DNA of 35,411 nt, taken from a virus. The first letter of the stretch is position 1. Each line of letters starts with the position of its first letter. A program made the translations under genes and the position numbers. The DNA is taken from positions 1-35,411 of the IMG/VR virus record IMGVR_UViG_3300042564_001225. The stretch is one strand, 5' to 3'. The notes under the pieces were generated by a model, which had not been told where the DNA came from, ran no database searches, and saw nothing but the letters and a program-made list of their open reading frames with translations. Below are positions 10,276 through 17,646 of this stretch, piece after piece.

Positions 10276-11415
10276 ATGGCTAAGAGTCGTCGGTCATATA
10301 AGGGCGCACCCGTCAGTAACACACTCGCATCGGGCGGGCTTGCTCAAGGTGCAACCAGCATCTCCCTCGCTAATGCCATGTCGGGTTGGCCGACAAGTTC
10401 AGCCCCGTTCTTTGTTGTGGTCAACCCTGGTACTGCCAACGAAGAAAAGATTTGCGTGATTTATGCGACCACCACAACTTTGACGGTGGTTGACGAGGAA
10501 GTCACGTCGGGCTGGTCTGCTTCGGCTAACGGTCGAGGAGTGGACGACACCACGGATCGTACACACGCAGGTGGTGCCACGATTTATCCTGTCTTTACGG
10601 CGTTGGAAGCGAACCAAGCGAACCTTCTTGTTTCTACCTATGCAAACGAAGGTGGCATTGTTTATCAGGGTTCGTCTAACCCAACCCAGTTAGCGATTGG
10701 CACAGCCGGTCAGGTGTTGAAGGTGAACAGTGGTGCGACTGCTCCTGAGTGGGGTCAAGTTCCTACCGCTGGTATCGCTGATGATGCAGTGACAGCAGCC
10801 AAGATTGCAGCTAACGCTGTTGGGGCTAGTGAAATTGCAACTGGTGCTGTCGGATCAGATGAATTGGCATCAACAAGCGTGACCCTTGCAAAGTTGGCTA
10901 CGGCTGTTGCTAATGCTCTTGTCCCTGTCGGAACTATTGCTATGTACGGTGGTGCATCTGCCCCTACTGGCTGGCTTCTGTGTGACGGCACATCGACCAC
11001 TGGCTACACAGCATTGGCCGCCATTGTCGGTAGTGCAACCCCTGACTTGCGTGGTCGTTTTGCTATTGGCGACAACGCCAGCCTGACCTTGTTGGGTACA
11101 GGTGGTTCAACCACTATCGGCACTAACAACCTACCAAGCCACAGCCACGCCAATACCGCCAGTGCATCAACATCAGTGTCTATTTCTGACCCTGGACACG
11201 AACATACTCTTGATGTATCAACCACAAGTGGTGGTATTAATGGTGCGCTTTACTTGGATGGTGGCACAGTACAGGCTGGCTATGTGAATAGTGCAACAAC
11301 AGGGATTACAGCCACGGCGACCACAACCGTCACGATGACCAACGCCGACACAGGCGGCGCAGAGGCTTACTTCCAGCCGTATTTGGCAGTCAACTACATC
11401 ATTAAGCACGACTAA
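10276..11415 (+). CDS. Tail fibre with phage tail-collar domain
   Basis: 379 residues. The hallmark collar motif is clear: PVGTIAMYGGASAPTGWLLC at about residues 216-235, then TPDLRGRFAIGDN, NLPSHSHANTA and the terminal EAYFQPYLAVNYIIKHD. These match the P-x-G-x-I-x-x-[FY]-x-G-x-x-[AP]-x-G-W and LPSHxH elements of tail-collar/short-tail-fibre proteins. Before the collar (about 165-210) is a DDAVTAAKIAANAVGASEIA repeat, a typical trimeric fibre-shaft segment. GGAG 5-8 bases before the ATG supports the start. It is the last gene of the tail module. Confidence 0.9.
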   Translation: MAKSRRSYKGAPVSNTLASGGLAQGATSISLANAMSGWPTSSAPFFVVVNPGTANEEKICVIYATTTTLTVVDEEVTSGWSASANGRGVDDTTDRTHAGGATIYPVFTALEANQANLLVSTYANEGGIVYQGSSNPTQLAIGTAGQVLKVNSGATAPEWGQVPTAGIADDAVTAAKIAANAVGASEIATGAVGSDELASTSVTLAKLATAVANALVPVGTIAMYGGASAPTGWLLCDGTSTTGYTALAAIVGSATPDLRGRFAIGDNASLTLLGTGGSTTIGTNNLPSHSHANTASASTSVSISDPGHEHTLDVSTTSGGINGALYLDGGTVQAGYVNSATTGITATATTTVTMTNADTGGAEAYFQPYLAVNYIIKHD

Positions 11416-11418
11416 ATC

Positions 11419-11427
11419 TGCTACTAT
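11419..11427 (+). promoter_or_regulatory. Extended -10 promoter for the lysis cassette (TGCTACTAT)
   Basis: TG-C-TACTAT begins just after the collar-fibre stop and lies 41 bases before the holin ATG. The leader contains AGGAGA (11457-11462) as ribosome-binding site. No convincing -35 was seen. Confidence 0.55.
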
Positions 11428-11468
11428 CCTCCTAGTCGCTGAAGGGGCTAACCACTAGGAGAACCCCA

Positions 11469-11738
11469 ATGCTGTCACTGAAGATTGCCAAGGATGTAGC
11501 AAGTCGTATCATCGCCTTGTTCATCATGTCGAGCCTCACAATCATCACGGGTTCCAGCATCATCAACTCGGTCGGCACCGGTGTCTCGATCCCACTGTGG
11601 TATTCCGCAGCTCTTGGTGGATTCCACGCTATCGCCGACGTGCTTGTCAATCTTGCCAAGGCTTCTCTTGACGGCAAGTTGGAAGCCCACGAAGTCGATG
11701 CTGCTTTCGGCGTGAAGCGTGACTCCGAGACTCTTTAG
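11469..11738 (+). CDS. Putative holin
   Basis: 89 residues. The first transmembrane stretch is about 11-35 (SRIIALFIMSSLTIITGSSI), the second about 41-62 (IPLWYSAALGGFHAIADVLV), and the C-terminal tail is charged (DGKLEAHEVDAAFGVKRDSETL). Small size, two membrane segments and position ahead of an endolysin fit a class II-like holin. A basic N-terminus precedes the first segment. It overlaps the next gene by 20 bases. Sequence alone cannot prove pore formation. Confidence 0.68.
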   Translation: MLSLKIAKDVASRIIALFIMSSLTIITGSSIINSVGTGVSIPLWYSAALGGFHAIADVLVNLAKASLDGKLEAHEVDAAFGVKRDSETL

Positions 11739-12933
11739 GGTCTTACTTTTTTTAGGGGCTTTCGCCGTCCTGCTTTCTTCTTCAGCCCAGGCTGAGGAGA
11801 ACACAGCGGGAATAAACATCACTGTTTATAACAACCGTTGGTACAACGCTGCCCCACCTTTACCTGGCAATGATCGCATTGTTGGCACAATGGTTGTTTC
11901 TGATATCAACCAAAACTTTGACAGCCAACCGTTGTTCAATATGTACGAAGACTTTGTTGTCAAGTACGAAGGCTTTATCACCGCACCCTGTACTTGCCCT
12001 GTTGAATTCATGGCGCAAGCCGATGACGGAACCAAACTGTATTTAGATGGCGAACTGATCACTAACGATTGGCGCGACAAAGGTGGTGGCGGATCTGTAT
12101 CGCAACCGGTGCAGTTCCAAGAAGGTGTGTCTAAACAGATAACTCTGTGGTTCTATGAGAACGGTGGCGCAGCGTGGGTTCAACTGTGGTGGATGGTTCA
12201 AAACGAGTGGGCAATCGTGCCTGACTCTGCATTTAGTACGATGGCCGTATGGACGACTACGACGATGGCAACGACAACATCTTCAACGAGCGAGCCATTG
12301 ACTACATCAAGTTCGTCAACATCATCCAGCACTACGACGACACTGCCCGACCCGCCCACGACGACATCGACTTTGAGCCTGGTGACTACGACTCTGCCGA
12401 GTACGACTACAACGGTCAGTCCGTCATCCAGTACGGCATCATCTACCTCCAGTTCGATAGTGCAGACGACGACTACGATGACCCCTACGACTTCCTCTAC
12501 AATCGTCTCAGAGGCGACCGTAAGCGTTCCAGAGGCTTCAAGTTCTACTTCAAGCCTACCGATAACCCCCGTGACGATTACGACGATACAGAATGGTAAT
12601 ACAGTTCCTGAGGTTGTGACCCCCGAACAAGCCGCCGAACTCGCCACCAGCCCCGAAGTCCTCGCCACCATCACCGGTGAACAAGCCACCGAAATCTTTG
12701 AAGCCCTCGTAGTAGAAGACCTCAACGAAGAACAACTCACCGCCCTCGTAGCTGCAGTACAAGACGCACCAACTGCCGTCCGAGAATCATTTGAATCCGA
12801 AGTCAACATCTTCAGCGGAGCAGTTGACTCCTATGTCCCACTCGGATCAACCGTCCCCGTTGGCACACGTCGCACACTTGTTGTTATGACCTTGGTGACC
12901 TCAGCGATGGTCATGCCAATCAAGCGAAAGTGA
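11719..12933 (+). CDS. Secreted PA14-domain protein with Ser/Thr-rich linker and C-terminal membrane anchor
   Basis: 404 residues in four parts. (1) A Sec signal peptide, residues 1-25, with hydrophobic RVLLFLGAFAVLLSSSAQA. (2) A PA14-like carbohydrate-binding beta barrel, about 30-175, with the diagnostic FMAQADDGTKLYLDGELI followed by KQITLWFYENGGAAWVQLWW. (3) A mucin-like linker, about 178-290, of TTTT, SSSTSSS and TTTTLP blocks. (4) A folded acidic segment PEVVTPEQAAELATSPEVLA (about 298-317) onward and a terminal hydrophobic helix with basic stop-transfer (TLVVMTLVTSAMVMPIKRK). The layout is that of an exported surface protein tethered at the membrane. The GTG start at 11719 keeps the signal peptide intact and overlaps the holin gene. 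Function could be lysis control, superinfection exclusion or sugar binding at the cell surface. Confidence 0.8.
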   Translation: MTPRLFRVLLFLGAFAVLLSSSAQAEENTAGINITVYNNRWYNAAPPLPGNDRIVGTMVVSDINQNFDSQPLFNMYEDFVVKYEGFITAPCTCPVEFMAQADDGTKLYLDGELITNDWRDKGGGGSVSQPVQFQEGVSKQITLWFYENGGAAWVQLWWMVQNEWAIVPDSAFSTMAVWTTTTMATTTSSTSEPLTTSSSSTSSSTTTTLPDPPTTTSTLSLVTTTLPSTTTTVSPSSSTASSTSSSIVQTTTTMTPTTSSTIVSEATVSVPEASSSTSSLPITPVTITTIQNGNTVPEVVTPEQAAELATSPEVLATITGEQATEIFEALVVEDLNEEQLTALVAAVQDAPTAVRESFESEVNIFSGAVDSYVPLGSTVPVGTRRTLVVMTLVTSAMVMPIKRK

Positions 12934-12939
12934 TAATGT
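12931..12939 (+). promoter_or_regulatory. Extended -10 promoter placed for a leaderless transcript (TGATAATGT)
   Basis: TG-A-TAATGT lies over the stop codon of the PA14 gene. The -10 ends at 12939 and the ATG is at 12947, so the expected start point coincides with the ATG. There is no ribosome-binding site in between. Confidence 0.55.
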
Positions 12940-12946
12940 AAAACCC

Positions 12947-13120
12947 ATGCGGAAACACCTCGGCTCCATAATTAGCCTGTCATTGTGGCTAACCAGCACC
13001 GCACTAATGCTCATCACCCTCTCAGGTGAAACCCTAAGCAAAGCACTAGTTATTAGCGCGATTGCTTTTGTTATCAACATCCTTGCCATCGTTGCAGGGG
13101 TCGCAATGGAAGAAGAATAA
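12947..13120 (+). CDS. Small two-helix membrane protein in the lysis cassette
   Basis: 57 residues. Two membrane segments are visible, about 7-25 (SIISLSLWLTSTALMLITL) and 33-54 (ALVISAIAFVINILAIVAGV), with a basic start (MRKH) and an acidic end (MEEE). The charge pattern suggests both ends face the cytoplasm. Between a PA14 surface protein and the endolysin, it may be a second holin or antiholin. The next ATG follows the stop after one base. Confidence 0.68.
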   Translation: MRKHLGSIISLSLWLTSTALMLITLSGETLSKALVISAIAFVINILAIVAGVAMEEE

Positions 13121-13121
13121 A

Positions 13122-13691
13122 ATGTCAAAGGCTTTGCCGTACAAGAAGTTGGTAGTTCCCGCTGGGCTGAAAGGCCAGATCAACGGTCGCCTCGATAAGA
13201 GCCTTCTTGTTGGTGTCAAAACCGGTGGCAAGATGTACAAGGAAGCAGCCGAAGCGTTCAACAAAATGTATGACGCAGCAATGGCCGCAGGTATCCAACT
13301 CCGCAACATCGGCGACTACCGTTCTTATGACGGACAGTTCGCAATGTTCATGGATCGCTACGAAGTAGCCAAGCCGAACGATCCACGCCTCGGCAAGAGA
13401 AACACAGTGACCCGCAAGTTTGACGGCAAGACCTGGATTCTTAAGAAGGGTAAAGCACCATCGGCTGCACCAGATCCGACAGGTAAGTCAGGTTCCAACC
13501 ACGGTTGGGGACTTGCGATTGACCTCGCTGTCGAAGGCAAGGGTGGCAACATTGTCGGCATGGCATCAGCGAAGAAGGGATTCAAGTGGATGTGCGAGAA
13601 CGCACCGACGTTTGGGTTCTACCTCCAAGGGGACAACATCAAGTCACCAGAGTTTGAACACTGGCACTGGCAGTGGTGTGACGGGAAGTGA
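13122..13691 (+). CDS. Endolysin, peptidase M15 (VanY-like) family
   Basis: 189 residues. The zinc-peptidase motif S-x-H-x-x-G-x-A-x-D is present as SNHGWGLAID (H127 and D134 as ligands), and the second motif as E179-H-W-H182, giving catalytic Glu and third zinc ligand. DYRSYDGQ (65-72) is the substrate-binding Arg region of D,D-/L,D-peptidases. The enzyme should cut peptide cross-links of peptidoglycan. There is no signal peptide, so it depends on a holin. The chosen ATG lies one base after the upstream stop, and longer in-frame starts would run into the preceding gene. It is coupled to the next gene by a GTGA overlap. Confidence 0.88.
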   Translation: MSKALPYKKLVVPAGLKGQINGRLDKSLLVGVKTGGKMYKEAAEAFNKMYDAAMAAGIQLRNIGDYRSYDGQFAMFMDRYEVAKPNDPRLGKRNTVTRKFDGKTWILKKGKAPSAAPDPTGKSGSNHGWGLAIDLAVEGKGGNIVGMASAKKGFKWMCENAPTFGFYLQGDNIKSPEFEHWHWQWCDGK

Positions 13692-13921
13692 CACTTGTAC
13701 AATCTCTTGGAATGGTGGCAGCTGTTGTTGCTTCCTGCGGTGTTATCTATCGCGGGTTTCTTCTTCCCATTTATCGGTGGGCAACTCGGCTAGATAAAGC
13801 CATTGCTTATGTCGAGATGAACATGAAGAACAACAGTGGTTCATCTATGCGTGATGCGATTGACCGTATCGAGAAGCGTTTAACAACAGTTGAGGATCAT
13901 GTGACGAAACCTCGACGGTGA
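13688..13921 (+). CDS. Membrane plus coiled-coil protein, possible second holin (DUF2746-like)
   Basis: 77 residues. One N-terminal membrane segment (about 2-30, QSLGMVAAVVASCGVIYRGF) is followed by RWATRLDKAIAYVEMNMKNN and an amphipathic coiled-coil end (IDRIEKRLTTVEDHVTK). One membrane helix, then a soluble coiled coil, directly after the endolysin, is the arrangement of DUF2746-like holin-associated proteins in actinobacteriophages. The GTG start overlaps the endolysin stop. Confidence 0.65.
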   Translation: MTLVQSLGMVAAVVASCGVIYRGFLLPIYRWATRLDKAIAYVEMNMKNNSGSSMRDAIDRIEKRLTTVEDHVTKPRR

Positions 13922-13927
13922 TATCAT
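13919..13927 (+). promoter_or_regulatory. Extended -10 promoter (TGATATCAT)
   Basis: TG-A-TATCAT overlaps the stop of the membrane/coiled-coil gene. The ATG of the next gene is 10 bases beyond the hexamer, giving a predicted leader of only a few bases. Confidence 0.5.
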
Positions 13928-13937
13928 CGGTCGTCTT

Positions 13938-14072
13938 ATGACACCACAAGATCTTGAAATCATCCTGAAGTACCTCGCCAAAACAGTTGTTCCCCAAGCG
14001 GATCACGATGCTTTCTTTCTTGCTGTTGAACGGTTGCGAGCCTTGCAAATAAAGGCAAATCGGGCTGCTTAA
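13938..14072 (+). CDS. Small hypothetical protein (44 aa)
   Basis: Reads MTPQDLEIILKYLAKTVVPQ followed by ADHDAFFLAVERLRALQIKA and NRAA. It is an all-helical amphipathic peptide with no known family. It is supported by an upstream extended -10 element, by its place between coupled genes and by plausible composition. There is no Shine-Dalgarno, so initiation would depend on a very short leader. Confidence 0.5.
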   Translation: MTPQDLEIILKYLAKTVVPQADHDAFFLAVERLRALQIKANRAA

Positions 14073-14081
14073 AACCTCTAC

Positions 14082-14087
14082 TACTAT
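14082..14087 (+). promoter_or_regulatory. -10 element TACTAT before the zinc-ribbon mini-gene
   Basis: TACTAT ends at 14087 and the ATG lies at 14094, the same geometry as at 1066-1078 and 12934-12947. There is no extended TG and no clear -35 here. Confidence 0.4.
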
Positions 14088-14093
14088 CAGGGA

Positions 14094-14207
14094 ATGACCT
14101 CCCCGAAGAACTGGCTCACCTGCCCCAACTGTGACTACGGATGGGATATAAACGAAGGCCGTCACTGCCCGACGTGCCGTGTTGAAGGAGAACCAGATGG
14201 AGAATAA
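14094..14207 (+). CDS. Zinc-ribbon micro-protein (37 aa)
   Basis: The protein is MTSPKNWLTCPNCDYGWDIN followed by EGRHCPTCRVEGEPDGE. Two CPxC knuckles (C10/C13 and C25/C28) separated by 11 residues form a classical zinc ribbon with little else. It is too short for most gene finders but has exact ligand spacing, and its stop overlaps the next gene by 11 bases. A role in transcription or protein contact is possible; nothing specific is visible. Confidence 0.68.
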   Translation: MTSPKNWLTCPNCDYGWDINEGRHCPTCRVEGEPDGE

Positions 14208-14466
14208 AAACTATCCCATTGTCTTGATTCACTGGGCTGACGCACACGCAGGTGAAAGCGGATGGCAAATCCTAGAGACATACGAAGACGATGGAGAAGT
14301 CATTGTCAAGACGGTCGGGTTCCTTGTACCGGCTGACGAACCAGGTGGCAAGAAAGATCATGTCACCGTGTGGCAGTCATACCACGAAGGCGAAGGAATC
14401 AACCCGTTCCATATCCCTGTCGGCATGATCCGCACCATGAAAACAATTTCAGATATTTCTATTTGA
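14197..14466 (+). CDS. Conserved hypothetical phage protein (89 aa)
   Basis: Starts at ATG 14197, 6 bases after AAGGAG; an in-frame GTG at 14179 has no such site. The sequence is beta-rich, with YPIVLIHWADAHAGESGWQI, VKTVGFLVPADE and HVTVWQSYHEGEGINPFHIP. This I-x-W-x-D-A...GW pattern recurs in small phage proteins of unknown function that I have seen elsewhere. The gene ends at the start of the promoter for the recombination operon. Confidence 0.72.
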   Translation: MENKNYPIVLIHWADAHAGESGWQILETYEDDGEVIVKTVGFLVPADEPGGKKDHVTVWQSYHEGEGINPFHIPVGMIRTMKTISDISI

Positions 14467-14491
14467 CTTTGATACACCCCGCCTGTATGTT
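14463..14491 (+). promoter_or_regulatory. -35/-10 promoter of the recombination operon
   Basis: TTGACT (14463-14468), a 17-base spacer, then TATGTT (14486-14491). This is the best sigma70-type match on the plus strand of the window. It is followed by a short leader with GAAGGGGAG (14512-14520) before the exonuclease ATG. A second weak element TGATACAC lies inside the spacer. Confidence 0.65.
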
Positions 14492-14524
14492 TCTGTCTAA
14501 CAGTTTCAACAGAAGGGGAGCCAC

Positions 14525-15481
14525 ATGGCTTTACATCGTTACCGTATTGAGAAGCCCGAACACGGCGGTCAAGATTGGTTAAACATCCGGTTCCGTGATG
14601 AAGACGGCAACAAGCGTGTATCTGCATCAGCAGTAGCTGCAATCTACGGGTTGCATCCGTTCGTGCGACGTGAGCAGTACGCAGCAGAACTACTTGGTGA
14701 TGTCGCACCGTCACCGATCCCACCTAACCCTGCGATGGAGCGAGGCAACCGTCTTGAACCATTCGTTCTTGAATGGGCAGTGGACAAGATTGGTATCCCA
14801 TACATCACACCTGAAGAAATGTTTGCGTGTGACTCACCGAACGGTGCGCGTATGGTGTCCACCCTTGACGGCTACTGGGAAGACGGCGATGACCGCAAGA
14901 TCCTTGAGATCAAAACCACCACCCGTAACTGGAACGGTGAACTGCCTGACTACTGGCGCATCCAAGGAATCCAACAGGCATTGTGTGCCGACACCAATGA
15001 AGTCATGTGGGCCATCTTTGACCCGTCCATGATCCTCCACCTGCACAAGCAGACCATCACACCGGCAGAGTTTGCCGAACATGTTTCTGCTGTCGAAACC
15101 TGGCTTAACGCTATCGAGTTAGGCATGATCCCTAGCGGTGTCAAGTGGTCGTATGAAACCATTCAGACCCGCTATCAGCGTTCAGTGAACCGTGTTCAAG
15201 AACTGCCCACTGAATCCAAAGAACTGTTTGACAGGCTCCGTCATGTGCGTAGCGAACTTGCTTCGTACAAAGAGATGGAAGACCAGTTGAAAGCAGAAAT
15301 CTGTGACATGATCGGTGACTGTGACACTGCTGTTATTGACGGCACCACAGTGGCTACATGGAAGACACAGAACCGTGAGTCGTTTGACGCTAAAGCGTTC
15401 AAACTTGCACACCCTGAGTTGGCTGCAACTTTTACAAAGCAGTCATCAACCCGCACATTCCTTTTGAAAGGGGACAAATAA
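14525..15481 (+). CDS. YqaJ-like recombination exonuclease (lambda exonuclease fold)
   Basis: 318 residues. It has the PD-(D/E)XK set of the YqaJ/lambda-exo group: GNRLEP with E78, MVSTLDGYW with D115, and ILEIKTTT with E128 and K130, preceded by the SASAVAAIYGLHPF (33-46) element typical of YqaJ proteins. The enzyme would resect one strand at DNA ends for annealing by the next gene's product. The C-terminal third has a helical segment rich in Glu/Lys. The stop and next start overlap by TAATG. The pair exonuclease plus annealing protein is a standard phage two-component recombinase. Confidence 0.9.
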   Translation: MALHRYRIEKPEHGGQDWLNIRFRDEDGNKRVSASAVAAIYGLHPFVRREQYAAELLGDVAPSPIPPNPAMERGNRLEPFVLEWAVDKIGIPYITPEEMFACDSPNGARMVSTLDGYWEDGDDRKILEIKTTTRNWNGELPDYWRIQGIQQALCADTNEVMWAIFDPSMILHLHKQTITPAEFAEHVSAVETWLNAIELGMIPSGVKWSYETIQTRYQRSVNRVQELPTESKELFDRLRHVRSELASYKEMEDQLKAEICDMIGDCDTAVIDGTTVATWKTQNRESFDAKAFKLAHPELAATFTKQSSTRTFLLKGDK

Positions 15482-16143
15482 TGGAAACACATAAGACAGT
15501 TGAGTTGAAAGATGTACTCAACAAATACGGAGTACCAGATCCAAAGATCATCGGCAAGTTGCCGAAGGGTGGTATGCAGCTTGACTTCGTTGGTCACGCT
15601 GATGTCACCAAGATGATCATCGAGATTGACCCTGAGTGGACATGGGAACCAGTGGCGTTCAGCACTGACGGCCTTCCTGCGTACCGTGTCGAGAACGGCA
15701 TGGCACACATGGCTGGTTGGCTTACCATCCACGGTGTACGTCGCCTTGGTATCGGATCGGTTGCACATAACAAGCCTGACTTGTTGAAAGAACTTGCATC
15801 TGACTTCCTTCGCAATGCTGCTATGCGTTTCGGTATCTGCCTCAGCCTGTGGACGAAGCAGGAATGGGACGACGTTGACCGCCCAGCACCGGCTCCAAAG
15901 ACCCAGCAGATTCCTAAGTCTCAACCACAGGATCATGCACCTATGAAGAAGCCACGGGCAATGACACCATTGTCTGCTGAACAGGTAGAGCAGTTCACTA
16001 AGGCTTGCGTTGACAAGGGCATTGACCCCAAGGTTGTAGCTGCTAACGCTGAAATCCCTGAAGGTCAGCAGTGGATGGAATCCCACCTCCCTGCATTGCG
16101 TAAGGCATACAAAGAACTTGCAGCATTTAAGGACGGTCAGTGA
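15481..16143 (+). CDS. Single-strand annealing protein (Rad52/Sak-like)
   Basis: 220 residues. The core is QLDFVGHADVTKMIIEIDPE, then WTWEPVAFSTDG, GWLTIHGVRRLGIGSV and ELASDFLRNAAMRFGICLSLW. The last element corresponds to the SDALKRAxRxFG helix of Rad52-type proteins. Residues beyond about 140 (PAPAPKTQQIPKSQPQ) form a flexible linker to a small C-terminal helical region. Coupling to a YqaJ exonuclease supports the function: pairing complementary strands during replication and concatemer formation. The precise superfamily (Rad52, ERF or RecT) is not certain by eye. Confidence 0.72.
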   Translation: METHKTVELKDVLNKYGVPDPKIIGKLPKGGMQLDFVGHADVTKMIIEIDPEWTWEPVAFSTDGLPAYRVENGMAHMAGWLTIHGVRRLGIGSVAHNKPDLLKELASDFLRNAAMRFGICLSLWTKQEWDDVDRPAPAPKTQQIPKSQPQDHAPMKKPRAMTPLSAEQVEQFTKACVDKGIDPKVVAANAEIPEGQQWMESHLPALRKAYKELAAFKDGQ

Positions 16144-16349
16144 TGATTGATTCAAAATCAGTTTGTATCCACCCTTCTCAGTACGAAGACATAGAAGCGA
16201 GGGAACAGTTAGAACGGATCATGCGTTTGGATTTGCCTGCTGGGGCTAAAGAACTTGATATGACTTGGAAATTATTGGTTGCAGCAGATGGATCACCAGG
16301 GAATGAACGCTGGTTGGGCCGTCTTGAATACAAAAAGGACGGTCAGTAA
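16143..16349 (+). CDS. Small hypothetical protein (68 aa)
   Basis: Starts at the ATG overlapping the previous stop (TGATG). Sequence features are an acidic first half (YEDIEAREQLERIMRLD) and a WKLLVAADGSPGNERWLGRL segment. No family recognised. Its place in an unbroken chain of overlapping genes supports reality. Confidence 0.65.
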   Translation: MIDSKSVCIHPSQYEDIEAREQLERIMRLDLPAGAKELDMTWKLLVAADGSPGNERWLGRLEYKKDGQ

Positions 16350-16531
16350 TGGCTAACAAAAGAACTGTTGACCCTGAGGCTTCAGAGGCTTCAGCACACA
16401 TCATTGGTATCAGAGTGACACCATCACAGTTGGAACAGATTGCTTTGCTGTGCCGTCAGCGCGGTGTCAAGCGTTCACAGTTGTTCCGTGACCTGGTGCG
16501 TACCGCTGTTGAAGAAGAACTGGCTAAGTGA
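16349..16531 (+). CDS. Ribbon-helix-helix (CopG/Arc-like) regulator
   Basis: 60 residues. A short beta strand IIGIRVTPSQLEQI (18-31) leads into two helices, LALLCRQRG-like and KRSQLFRDLVRTAVEEELA. That is the RHH DNA-binding fold, which acts as a dimer with the strand in the major groove. It may control the operon it lies in or the leftward operons. It starts by TAATG overlap and ends by TGATG overlap. Confidence 0.8.
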   Translation: MANKRTVDPEASEASAHIIGIRVTPSQLEQIALLCRQRGVKRSQLFRDLVRTAVEEELAK

Positions 16532-16704
16532 TGAGGAACTACAACCCGAATCGTTACCGCCAGCCCAGCACAGAAACTCGTTTGACTGATGCGTATGCAG
16601 CCCATGACCGGACACAAAAAGCACTTGACGATGCTCTTGCCCAGATCCGTGCGTTAGAGGCTGAGGTTGCACGACTTGAACGAGAGTTGGCTAACCGTGG
16701 CTAG
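16531..16704 (+). CDS. Small coiled-coil protein (57 aa)
   Basis: Reads MRNYNPNRYRQPSTETRLTD, then a long helix with heptads KALDDALAQIRALEAEVARL and ERELANRG. The start overlaps the RHH stop (TGATG). The next gene, also a coiled coil, overlaps by 8 bases. The two neighbouring coiled coils could form a hetero-oligomer. Function unknown. Confidence 0.65.
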   Translation: MRNYNPNRYRQPSTETRLTDAYAAHDRTQKALDDALAQIRALEAEVARLERELANRG

Positions 16705-16918
16705 ATACGAAGATCAACTTGACGAGATGGAGGAGAAGGTAAAACTTCTCCAGTTCCGACTTAAGCAGGCACGGCAAGAGGCTGAAGATTGGCGCAAGAT
16801 TGCCAACGCTTTAGCCCATGCCTTTGCTTTGCTGGATGAAAAGAAACCGCAGCCACAATGGATGAAGCAGTACTACAAGCAGTGGGAATCCAAACAGAAA
16901 GATTGGTTCGGTGTCTGA
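16697..16918 (+). CDS. Coiled-coil protein (73 aa)
   Basis: GTG at 16697 is preferred: a longer TTG-started form would overlap the upstream gene by 38 bases. MARYEDQLDEMEEKVKLLQF continues as RLKQARQEAEDWRKIANALA, a long amphipathic helix, followed by an aromatic, basic tail (WMKQYYKQWESKQKDWFGV). A DNA- or replisome-associated role is conceivable, but no family is recognised. Confidence 0.62.
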   Translation: MARYEDQLDEMEEKVKLLQFRLKQARQEAEDWRKIANALAHAFALLDEKKPQPQWMKQYYKQWESKQKDWFGV

Positions 16919-17216
16919 CCGGTGGAACCACGGTCGCTCGACATATCTCAAACATAAATGCCGATGCGAGATCTGTGTTGAAGACGCACGACTGTACCGT
17001 GCAACATACCGCAAGAGCGTTGTCAGGTTGGACGCTAACCATTTGGTTCTCCGACTACAACTAGACGGTCGAACTGGTGCAGTAGCAAACAGTCTTCTTT
17101 CTAAGTGGCGCAAGAGTGGCATGGATGTGTACAACGCTGACCGTTGGGCAGTGAAACTTGGATACCACCCCTTTGAAATATGGGGATCAGATTTTTATGA
17201 AGGATGCGAAGCATGA
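16911..17216 (+). CDS. Zinc-binding, helix-turn-helix-like actinophage protein
   Basis: 101 residues. The N-terminal WNHGRSTYLKHKCRCEICVEDARLY matches the HGTxSxYxxxGCRCxxC signature of small proteins found in actinobacteria and their phages; three Cys (C17, C19, C22) and a nearby His can bind zinc. The C-terminal part YNADRWAVKLGYHPFEIWGS resembles a DNA-binding helix pair that reads sites cooperatively. The GTG start overlaps the preceding stop. Possibly a transcriptional regulator; experimental function is unknown to me. Confidence 0.7.
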   Translation: MSDRWNHGRSTYLKHKCRCEICVEDARLYRATYRKSVVRLDANHLVLRLQLDGRTGAVANSLLSKWRKSGMDVYNADRWAVKLGYHPFEIWGSDFYEGCEA

Positions 17217-17548
17217 GTAAAGCAAAACAAAAAGGAACAGCTGCTGAAACAGCGGTAGTTAAATACCTGAAAGAGAACGGGTTCCCGTATGCGGAACGAC
17301 GTGCATTGACAGGCAACTACGACAAAGGTGACATCACTGGGTGTGGGCCGATCGTGTTTGAAGTAAAGAACCACGCCAAAATAGATTTGGCTGGCTGGAT
17401 CAAAGAACTTGAATCCGAAACTGTCAACGCACAGGCAACCACCGGTTGTGTTGTGGCTAAGAAGCGTGGCACCACAGACCCTGGTAATTGGTACGCAGTC
17501 ATGCCGTTTGAATGGATGGTGTGGTTAATGAAAGAAGCAGGTTTCTAA
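17213..17548 (+). CDS. PD-(D/E)XK nuclease, Holliday-junction resolvase type
   Basis: 111 residues. Conserved positions match the Hjc/VRR-like arrangement: KGTAAETAVVKYLKENGFPY with E12, GDITGCG with D40, and IVFEVKNH with E50 and K52. The rest forms a small alpha/beta fold with a helical end. It would resolve recombination or replication junctions before packaging. The ATG overlapping the previous stop (ATGA) was chosen; another ATG 9 bases upstream is possible. Confidence 0.82.
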   Translation: MSKAKQKGTAAETAVVKYLKENGFPYAERRALTGNYDKGDITGCGPIVFEVKNHAKIDLAGWIKELESETVNAQATTGCVVAKKRGTTDPGNWYAVMPFEWMVWLMKEAGF

Positions 17549-17646
17549 TGGCTGATTTAATTATCCAAATGATCCAACTTCTTGCAGTATTTTTCTGTGG
17601 GATATTCATAGGGGAGAAGTTGGGTGCAGATAACGATCGTTCTTGA
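17548..17646 (+). CDS. Tiny membrane protein (32 aa)
   Basis: MADLIIQMIQLLAVFFCGIF followed by IGEKLGADNDRS. It has one membrane helix (about 4-22) and a polar end. It starts by TAATG overlap with the resolvase. GGGGAG inside its end is the ribosome-binding site of the next gene, so one role may be translational coupling. Too short to assign. Confidence 0.5.
   Translation: MADLIIQMIQLLAVFFCGIFIGEKLGADNDRS

Noticed and set aside
12198-12809. Minus-strand frame of about 200 codons and a plus-strand Asp/Tyr-rich frame (12249-12599)
   Set aside because: Both are shadows of the ACG/ACT/TCA-rich linker of the PA14 protein, whose main frame has signal peptide, domain and anchor.
14179-14196. Longer start (GTG) for the 89-residue gene
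   Set aside because: The AAGGAG site lies downstream of this GTG and is spaced for ATG 14197.
15241-16155. Minus-strand frame of 304 codons
   Set aside because: Opposite the exonuclease and annealing genes, which show clear motifs; Cys/Leu-rich shadow composition.
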